NCBI GenBank assembly: GCA_024278395.1
Contig: JAJRTG010000101.1
Location: 1-11,794, forward strand
Source of the DNA: Fidelibacterota bacterium
Lineage (GTDB): Bacteria; Bipolaricaulota; Bipolaricaulia; UBA7950; UBA9294
Direction of reading: 5' to 3'
Length of the DNA stretch: 11,794 bases
In this document: piece by piece, positions 6,501 to 11,794 of the stretch
How the letters are laid out: each line of letters starts with the position of its first letter
Numbering within the stretch: position 1 is the first letter of the stretch
Program-made: the position numbers and the translations under genes
Notes under the pieces: model-generated
Told to the model about the DNA's origin: nothing
What the model saw: only the letters and a program-made list of their open reading frames with translations
Database searches by the model: none

Positions 6501-8045
6501 ATGCCTGAGTTCGCGGTGGAGATGCGGGGGATCGTCAAGCGGTTCCCGGGCGTCGTCGCCAACGACGGGATCGACTTCGCCTTGGATCGCGGAGAGATAC
6601 ACGGTCTTCTCGGCGAGAACGGCGCCGGGAAGACCGTGCTCATGAGCACCCTGTACGGCCTGTACCGGCCGGACGCGGGTGAGATCCTGATCAACGGAAA
6701 ACCTGAATCTAACTACGGCCCGGCGACGGCGATAAAGCTCGGGATCGGGATGGTCCATCAGCACTTCATGCTCGTCCCCCGCCTTACCGTCGCCGAGAAC
6801 ATAATGCTCGGTCAGGAGCCGGTCCGGTCCGGCCTGTTCATCGACCGGGATACCGCGGTGCGCAGGATCGAGGAGTTCTCCAATCAGTACGGCCTCCCGG
6901 TCGATCCGGTCGCGCGCGTCGAGCAGCTCCCGGTCGGGGAGCAGCAACGGGTCGAGATCATAAAGGCCCTGTACCGCGGGGCGGACACCCTGATCCTCGA
7001 CGAGCCGACCGCCGTCCTCACCTAGCAGGAGGTCGAGCATCTCCAGGCGGCCCTCCGCACCCTGAAGGGGGAGGGGAAGTCGACCGTCCTGATCACCCAC
7101 AAGCTCCGCGAGGCGATCGAGATATGCGATCGGATCACGGTCCTGCGCAAGGGAAAGGTGATCGGGACCGTCCGCGCCGATGAGACGAACGAGCGGGAGC
7201 TCGCGGAGATGATGGTCGGCCGCGACGTGGTGTTCACCGTCCGGCGGACCGAGGTGAAGGGGGCTCCGGAGCCGGTCCTCAAGGTCGTGGACGTGCAGGC
7301 CGTGGACGACCGGGGGCTGCTGGCCCTCAAGGGCGTCTCGTTCGAGCTGCGAAAGAACGAGATCCTCGGGATCGCCGGGGTGCAGGGGAACGGGCAGGCC
7401 GAGCTCGCCGAGGTGTTGACCGGTCTTCGCCCCGTGAAGAAGGGCTCGATCTCGCTCGACGGCCTCGAGCTGACCGGAAAGACGGCGCGCGACTTCATCG
7501 ACGCCGGGATCGCCCACATCCCGGCCGACCGGCATCTCCGCGGGCTGGTGATGGACTTCACCCTCCGGGAGAACGCGATCCTCGGCCGTCAGCGCGCCCA
7601 CGAGTTCGCCCCAAGCTGCTTCTGGCAGGACCAACGGGCGATCACGCGCTACACGGAGCGGATCGTTCGGGAGTTCGGGGTGAAGACGCCGTCGGTGCAC
7701 GTCCTGGTGCGGAACCTCTCCGGCGGAAACCAGCAGCGGCTGATCGTCGGGCGGGAGTTCTCCAAGGGACCGCGCGTGATCATCGCCGCCCAGCCGACGC
7801 GTGGCCTCGACATCGGGGGGATGGAGTACGTCCGCGAGCAGCTCCTCGCGATGCGGGACCACGGCGCGGCGGTCCTCCTCATCTCGATGGACCTCGACGA
7901 GGTGATGATGCTGAGCGATCGGATCGCGGTCATCTACGAAGGGAGGATCGTGGCGATAAAGGACCCGGAGACGACCGACCGCCGCGAGCTCGGGGAGCTG
8001 ATGCTGAGCGGGTCGAGAGCGCAGGCCGGAGGTGAGATGCGTTGA
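6501..8045 (+). pseudogene. Nucleoside ABC importer ATPase (double NBD), interrupted by in-frame UAG
   Basis: The frame from ATG 6501 to TGA 8043-8045 spans 514 sense or amber codons, the usual size of the BMP-type (YufO-like) tandem ATPase. It has one in-frame TAG at 7023-7025 (codon 175). NBD1 has Walker A GENGAGKT (38-45), Q87, signature LPVGEQQ (143-149) and Walker B LILDEP (164-169). Its H-loop ITHK (His200) lies beyond the stop. NBD2 has the family-typical degenerate Walker A GVQGNGQ (293-299), signature LSGGNQQ (406-412) and Walker B-like VIIAAQP (426-432). The sequence resumes without frameshift as QEVEHLQAALR. Many relatives have PTAVLTPQEV here, so the stop replaces one residue. As read, the gene yields a 174-residue fragment that cannot work alone. 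Sequencing error, recent nonsense mutation or readthrough are all possible. Start Shine-Dalgarno is weak (AAGGCGG). Confidence 0.88.
8028..8035 (+). promoter_or_regulatory. Perfect Shine-Dalgarno for a TTG start
   Basis: GGAGGTGA, fully complementary to the 16S anti-Shine-Dalgarno, lies inside the end of the ATPase gene, 6 bases before TTG 8042. It decides the unusual start of the first permease. Confidence 0.75.
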
Positions 8046-9100
8046 AGCGGAGCGCACTCCTCCTCAAGGGCTCTTCCCTGGCCCATGAGCTGGGGATCAC
8101 CGCCCTTTCGATCCTCCTCGCGTTCGGGATCAGCGCGTTCATCATCTGGGCCGCCGGATTCTCGGTGAGCGCCGTGTTCATCAACCTGTGGAAGGGGGCG
8201 TTCGGCGGGAAGCTCGCCCTCGGCTCGACCCTGACCAAGTCGACCCCGATCATCCTCACATCGCTGTCGTTCTTGTTCGCGTTCCGGGCCGGGCTGTTCA
8301 ACATCGGGGCGGAGGGGCAGCTGTACATCGGAGCGATCGTGGCCGCGGTGGTGGGGGCGTACCTCAACCTGCCGGTCGGGCTGCACGTGTTCGTCTGCCT
8401 CCTCGCCGCTGGCCTCGCCGGTGCGTTCTGGGGGTGGATCCCCGGGTATCTGAGGGCGAAGCGGGGGGTGAACGAGTTCGTCTCCACCATGATGCTCTCC
8501 TATGTGGCGATCGGGTTCACCGACTATCTTGTCGCCCCGCGCGGTCCGCTTCACGACGCAAAGTACTGGGCGAACCAGACCGCCAGGATCGCGTCCACCG
8601 CCGCCCTCCCCCGGATCATGAGGCCGACCCAGGTGTCGGTGGCTCTGATCATCGCCGTATTCTTCGCGTTCGTGGTGTGGTATTACCTGTTCCGCACCCC
8701 GGCCGGGTACGAGCTGCGCAGCGTCGGGCTGAGCCCACCGGCGGCGGAGTACGGGGGGATAAGGATCGAGCGCAAGTTGATCCTCGCCCTCAGCATCGCC
8801 GGGCTCCTCGCCGGGCTCGCCGGGGCGGGGGAGGTCCTCGGAACACACTTTAGATTCATCGGCCGGTTCTCGCCCGGTTACGGCTGGGACGGGATCGCGG
8901 GAGGGCTGATCGCGAGGGCTCATCCGATCGGGGCGATATTCGCCGCGCTTCTGATGGGGGCGCTCCGAGCAGGGGGGATGCAGGTGCAGCGCTCCGGAGC
9001 GGCGCCGGGGGACATCGCCGCCGTCATCCAGGGGCTGGTGATATTCTTCATCATCGCCCCGACCCTGATCCGCGTCCTCATCCGCTGGAGGAAGAGATGA
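8042..9100 (+). CDS. Nucleoside ABC importer permease 1 (BPD_transp_2, NupP/YufP-like)
   Basis: A 352-residue inner-membrane protein rich in hydrophobic segments, including about 19-38, 66-82, 94-109, 114-132, 196-216, 246-266, 294-310 and 325-345. The family motif GLFNIGAEGQ is at residues 84-93, typical of BMP-type nucleoside transport permeases. The conserved cytoplasmic stretch PAGYELRSVGLSPPAAEYGGI is near 220-240, where the ATPase docks. It forms the channel with permease 2. Translation begins at TTG 8042, overlapping the ATPase stop as TTGA. No in-frame ATG is nearby and the Shine-Dalgarno is perfect. The stop overlaps the ATG of permease 2 (ATGA). Both overlaps suggest coupled translation, so the amber codon upstream may matter for this gene's expression through polarity. 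Confidence 0.9.
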   Translation: MKRSALLLKGSSLAHELGITALSILLAFGISAFIIWAAGFSVSAVFINLWKGAFGGKLALGSTLTKSTPIILTSLSFLFAFRAGLFNIGAEGQLYIGAIVAAVVGAYLNLPVGLHVFVCLLAAGLAGAFWGWIPGYLRAKRGVNEFVSTMMLSYVAIGFTDYLVAPRGPLHDAKYWANQTARIASTAALPRIMRPTQVSVALIIAVFFAFVVWYYLFRTPAGYELRSVGLSPPAAEYGGIRIERKLILALSIAGLLAGLAGAGEVLGTHFRFIGRFSPGYGWDGIAGGLIARAHPIGAIFAALLMGALRAGGMQVQRSGAAPGDIAAVIQGLVIFFIIAPTLIRVLIRWRKR

Positions 9101-9960
9101 GTCCACTCGGCGATATCCTCACGATCCAACTCGTCCTCGCCACCCTCAGGCTGGCGACCCCGATCGCCCTCATCGCCCTCGGTGAGACGTTCTCCGAGCG
9201 GGCCGGGATCATCAACGTGGGGGTCGAAGGGACGGCCGTCCTCGGCGCGCTCGTCACCGCACTGGTCTCCTACTTCACGGGAAGCCCGTGGATAGCCCTC
9301 ATCGCCGCCATGGTCGCCGGGGGGCTCGCCGGGGCGTTGCACGCCGTCTGGTGCATCCGCTTTCAGGCGAACCACGTCGTCTCCGGGATCGGGATCAACA
9401 TCCTCGTCGCCGGCCTCGCCCTGTTCATCACGAGCTCGGTCTGGGGGTGGCGCGGTACATCCGCCTCGGCCCCCATGATCAGCACGTGGTACATCACCAC
9501 GGCTGCATTCCTGATCATCTTCGCCTCCCAGGTCTTCATGTTCCGGACCAAGTGGGGGCTACGCCTGCGCGTTGTCGGGGAGAAGCCGGAGGCGGCGGAC
9601 ACCGCCGGGATCGACGTCCACCGTACGCGCTACATCTACACGATCTTGAACGGGGTCCTGTGCGGCCTTGCCGGGGCGTTCTTCTTCAACAGCGTCGGGA
9701 GGTTCACCTCCGGGATGGTCGGAGGGCGGGGGTTCATCGGGATCGCGGCGATGGTGATCGGGAACTACAGCCCGATCGGCGGGCTCGGGGCGGCGCTTTT
9801 GTTCGGGTTCATCGACGCACTGCAGATGCGCCTGCAGAGCTACATCCCGAGCCAGTTCTCGATCATGCTCCCCTACCTGATAACCGTGATCGCGCTCGCC
9901 TTCTTCATCCGGAAGGCGAACGTCCCCGCCGCCCTCGGAAAGCACTACGTGAAACAATGA
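9097..9960 (+). CDS. Nucleoside ABC importer permease 2 (BPD_transp_2, NupQ/YufQ-like)
   Basis: A 287-residue inner-membrane protein with about eight to nine hydrophobic segments. Its signature ERAGIINVGVEG (34-45) is the second-permease version of the NIGAEG motif. RLRVVGEKPEAADTAGIDV (about 155-173) is the docking-loop counterpart of the stretch seen in permease 1, and SPIGGLGAALLFGFIDALQMR follows near 225-245. It pairs with permease 1 for nucleoside import. It is shorter than permease 1, as is usual for this pair. GGAGGAA precedes the ATG, which overlaps the previous stop. Its own stop overlaps the mtnA start (ATGATGA), so the salvage enzymes are translated directly after the importer. 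Confidence 0.9.
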   Translation: MSPLGDILTIQLVLATLRLATPIALIALGETFSERAGIINVGVEGTAVLGALVTALVSYFTGSPWIALIAAMVAGGLAGALHAVWCIRFQANHVVSGIGINILVAGLALFITSSVWGWRGTSASAPMISTWYITTAAFLIIFASQVFMFRTKWGLRLRVVGEKPEAADTAGIDVHRTRYIYTILNGVLCGLAGAFFFNSVGRFTSGMVGGRGFIGIAAMVIGNYSPIGGLGAALLFGFIDALQMRLQSYIPSQFSIMLPYLITVIALAFFIRKANVPAALGKHYVKQ

Positions 9961-10994
9961 TGAGAGAAGACAGGCTTCCAAGCTTCGACGGAGTCTTCGC
10001 CCCGGTCGTCTATCGGGACGGGGGGATCGACATGGTCGATCAGACCGCCCTCCCGGAGAGGACCGTCGTCCTCCGGCTGACCGAGGTCGCGGAGGTGGCG
10101 GAGGCGATCAGGACGATGAGGGTCCGCGGCGCACCGGCGATCGGGGTCACCGCCGCGTACGGGCTGGTCCTCGGCCTGGAGAGGGGTGAGGATCTAATCC
10201 GGGTGGCGGATACCCTCCGGGGGACCAGGCCGACGGCGGTCAACCTGGCGTGGGCGATCGATCGGATGCTCGAAACGTTCGAGAGGCGTAAGGACGAATC
10301 CGCGGCCGATCTCCGCGCGGCGATGCTCGCGGAGGCGCGGAGGATCCACGCGGAGGACATCGCGGCAAACCGGGCGATCGGCCGGTACGGGGCGGATCTT
10401 CTTCCCAACGATGCCAGCGTGGTCACGATATGCAACACCGGGGCGCTCGCCACCGGCGGGTACGGGACGGCGTACGGGGTCCTCCGTGCGGCGCATGAGG
10501 CCGGGAAGCTTGCGATGGTCTACCCGTGCGAGACGCGCCCGCGGCTGCAGGGGGCGCGGCTGACGGCCTGGGAGCTCCTCCGGGATCGTATCCCGTTCAG
10601 GCTGATCGTCGACGGGGCGGCCGGGGCGCTGATGGCGAAGGGGAAGATCGACGCCGTCCTCGCCGGGGCCGACCGGATCGCGGCGAACGGCGACAGTGCG
10701 AACAAGATCGGGACCTATCAACTCGCGATTCTTGCCCGTCACCATGGGATCCCGTTCTACATCGTCGCCCCCACCTCCACGATCGATCCCGACACGCCGG
10801 ACGGGGCAAGGATCGAGATCGAGCAGCGGAGCGAGGATGAGGTCCTCGCCCCGTACGGGTGCCGGTTCGCTCCCGAGGGGGCGGCGGCTTGGAACCCGGC
10901 GTTCGACGTCACCCCGGCTGAGCTGATCACCGGGATCGTCACCGAGCGCGGGGTGTTCCGTCCGCCGTACCGGTTCGAGGAAGGGAGGGGATGA
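9957..10994 (+). CDS. mtnA: S-methyl-5-thioribose-1-phosphate isomerase
   Basis: A 345-residue enzyme converting 5-methylthioribose-1-phosphate to 5-methylthioribulose-1-phosphate, step two of MTA salvage. It also acts on 5-deoxyribose-1-phosphate in the DHAP shunt. Motifs are MRVRGAPAIGVTAAYGL (54-70), ICNTGALATGGYGTA (158-172) with catalytic Cys159, ETRPRLQGARLTAWEL (192-207), and AGADRIAANGDSANKIGTY (236-254) with catalytic Asp239. These match Cys160 and Asp240 of the Bacillus enzyme almost exactly. GADRIAANGD favours MtnA over the related eIF2B subunits and ribose-1,5-bisphosphate isomerases. The start is ATG 9957 or the adjacent ATG 9960. The frame is open further upstream, but that part is a shadow of permease 2. 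The stop overlaps the aldolase start. Confidence 0.95.
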   Translation: MMREDRLPSFDGVFAPVVYRDGGIDMVDQTALPERTVVLRLTEVAEVAEAIRTMRVRGAPAIGVTAAYGLVLGLERGEDLIRVADTLRGTRPTAVNLAWAIDRMLETFERRKDESAADLRAAMLAEARRIHAEDIAANRAIGRYGADLLPNDASVVTICNTGALATGGYGTAYGVLRAAHEAGKLAMVYPCETRPRLQGARLTAWELLRDRIPFRLIVDGAAGALMAKGKIDAVLAGADRIAANGDSANKIGTYQLAILARHHGIPFYIVAPTSTIDPDTPDGARIEIEQRSEDEVLAPYGCRFAPEGAAAWNPAFDVTPAELITGIVTERGVFRPPYRFEEGRG

Positions 10995-11584
10995 TGGGGG
11001 CGTACGGACTCCCCCGCCGCCTTGTTGAGGCTGCCCGGGCGATGGCGCAACGGGGGCTCGCGCGTGGAAGCTCGGGGAACGTATCCGCCCGGATCGAAGG
11101 GGGGATCTTGATTACAGCAAGCGGCGTCCCGTATGAGAGGCTCTCCGAGGATGGGATAGTCGAGATCGACTTCGAGGGGAAGAAGCGCTCCGGTGAAGGG
11201 GAGCCCTCGTCCGAGTGGAGGATGCACGTGGAGATCTACCGGAGGAGGAGGGACGCAGCCGCGATCGTTCACACCCACTCTCCGTATGCCACCGCGGCGG
11301 CGATCGCCCTTAAATCTCTTCCGATCGTGCACGATGAGGGTAAGATCCTGTTCGGCGGTGAGATCCCCGTCTCCGAGCACGCCCCTCCTGGAACGTGGGA
11401 ACTGGCGAGGGCGGCGGCCGACGGGCTTGGCGCTGGGAGTGCCGTGCTCATCGCCCGCCACGGCGCGGTAACGGTCGGGGATACGCCGGAGGAGGCCCTC
11501 TCCCTCGCGGAGAAGGTAGAGGAGATGGCGCAGCTTTTCTGGCTGAGCCGGTTCTTGGAGGAGGAGCATGTCAAGCGACGCTGA
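10991..11584 (+). CDS. Class II aldolase (FucA/Ald2/MtnB-like), zinc-dependent
   Basis: A 197-residue cytoplasmic protein of the aldolase II/adducin family. Motifs are GSSGNVSAR (26-34) for phosphate binding, Glu75 in PSSEWRMH as acid-base, and zinc ligands His94 and His96 in VHTHSPYA and His157 in ARHGAV. The spacing equals that of E. coli FucA (Glu73, His92, His94, His155). Placement directly after mtnA suggests a substrate of 5-methylthioribulose-1-phosphate or 5-deoxyribulose-1-phosphate. Products would be DHAP plus methylthioacetaldehyde or acetaldehyde (Ald2 role), or alternatively dehydration (MtnB role). No mtnC, mtnD or mtnW is visible here to complete the MtnB route. Start is ATG 10991 or ATG 10994. 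GGAGG (10984-10988) spaces better for the second. L-fuculose-1-phosphate aldolase cannot be excluded by sequence alone. Confidence 0.88.
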   Translation: MMGAYGLPRRLVEAARAMAQRGLARGSSGNVSARIEGGILITASGVPYERLSEDGIVEIDFEGKKRSGEGEPSSEWRMHVEIYRRRRDAAAIVHTHSPYATAAAIALKSLPIVHDEGKILFGGEIPVSEHAPPGTWELARAAADGLGAGSAVLIARHGAVTVGDTPEEALSLAEKVEEMAQLFWLSRFLEEEHVKRR

Positions 11585-11794
11585 ACGCGGCTTTGAGAAG
11601 ATAAATTGGGCGCGAACGCATATGCCACTGAACGCCAGGATAAGGGACAGGTTCGAGCGGGAAGAGCCGTTCTCCGGGCATACGATCGGAGTGGCCCTCC
11701 ACCTCGAGGCGAAGACGGCGAACCTGATCCTCACCCTTCACGCCGGCGGGGCGGAGTTGTACGTGATCGGGAGCAACCCCCTCTCCACCCAGGA
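11568..11794 (+). CDS. ahcY: S-adenosylhomocysteinase, N-terminal part
   Basis: The gene starts at ATG 11568 inside the aldolase gene (17-base overlap) after GGAGGAGG, and runs off the right edge with 75 codons visible. Recognisable family features are KINWARTHMPLNARIRDRF near residues 11-29, LHLEAKTANLILTLHAGGAEL near 45-65, and GSNPLSTQ just before the edge. The enzyme reversibly splits S-adenosylhomocysteine into adenosine and homocysteine, removing the product inhibitor of methyltransferases. Its NAD-binding domain is outside the window. In this operon it would add the third SAM by-product (SAH) to MTA and 5'-deoxyadenosine, and the adenosine made could feed the phosphorylase. Identification is strong despite the short visible part. 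Confidence 0.93.
   Translation, partial: MSSDAERGFEKINWARTHMPLNARIRDRFEREEPFSGHTIGVALHLEAKTANLILTLHAGGAELYVIGSNPLSTQ

Noticed and set aside
7023..7025. Genome-wide reassignment of UAG to an amino acid
   Set aside because: The DUF4015 gene ends with TAG (1400-1402) exactly where the family ends, so UAG terminates normally at least there.
5742..8057. Very long open frame on the minus strand (771 codons) opposite the binding protein and ATPase
   Set aside because: It lies antisense to clearly conserved genes, has low-complexity Arg/Asp/Leu/Val-rich translation with no recognisable motif, and is expected from GC-biased codon use.
9288..9956. N-terminal extension of mtnA by 223 codons
   Set aside because: The extension is a frame-shifted shadow of permease 2. 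The true MtnA N-terminus starts at the overlapping ATGATG at 9957.
1..11794. CRISPR arrays, tRNA or rRNA genes, insertion sequences, attachment sites
   Set aside because: No regularly spaced repeats, transposase-like frames, terminal repeats or RNA gene patterns were seen on either strand.

Overview
The window is a compact, GC-rich bacterial segment holding two divergently transcribed gene clusters that meet at a 243-base intergenic region (2405-2647). Most genes in each cluster are packed with ATGA-type or short overlaps and clear Shine-Dalgarno sequences. GC-biased codons and thermophile-like families suggest a free-living, possibly thermophilic, little-studied lineage. Bipolaricaulota/Acetothermia is a guess from general resemblance, not something the window proves.

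The minus-strand cluster (2404 down to the left edge) encodes three proteins. The first is a membrane-anchored or exported putative glycoside hydrolase of the DUF4015/PF13200 type. The second is a class I SAM-dependent methyltransferase. The third is the N-terminal part of a queuosine-salvage glycosylase (Qng1/DUF2419), cut by the window edge. A likely -10 box lies so close to the first start codon that the transcript may be leaderless. A possible 27-codon ORF with strong ribosome-binding sequences lies just upstream.

The plus-strand cluster (2648 to the right edge) begins with an exported NosD-type beta-helix protein that carries an unexpected C-terminal DUF192-like domain. A nucleoside phosphorylase follows. 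Next comes a complete BMP/PnrA-type nucleoside ABC importer: binding protein, double-domain ATPase and two permeases. After it come S-methyl-5-thioribose-1-phosphate isomerase (mtnA), a class II aldolase, and the start of S-adenosylhomocysteinase (ahcY). A good sigma70-type promoter precedes the NosD gene, and a second overlaps the end of the phosphorylase gene.

Read together, the plus cluster looks like an uptake and salvage route for nucleosides made as by-products of SAM use (5'-methylthioadenosine, 5'-deoxyadenosine, adenosine). The importer brings the nucleoside in and the phosphorylase gives the 5-substituted ribose-1-phosphate. MtnA isomerises it to the ribulose-1-phosphate, and the aldolase could cleave that to DHAP and an aldehyde, as in the DHAP shunt. 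AhcY would recycle S-adenosylhomocysteine. This assignment is inference from gene content. The most striking anomaly is an in-frame UAG (7023-7025) that splits the importer ATPase within its first nucleotide-binding domain, although the rest of the gene and operon look intact.
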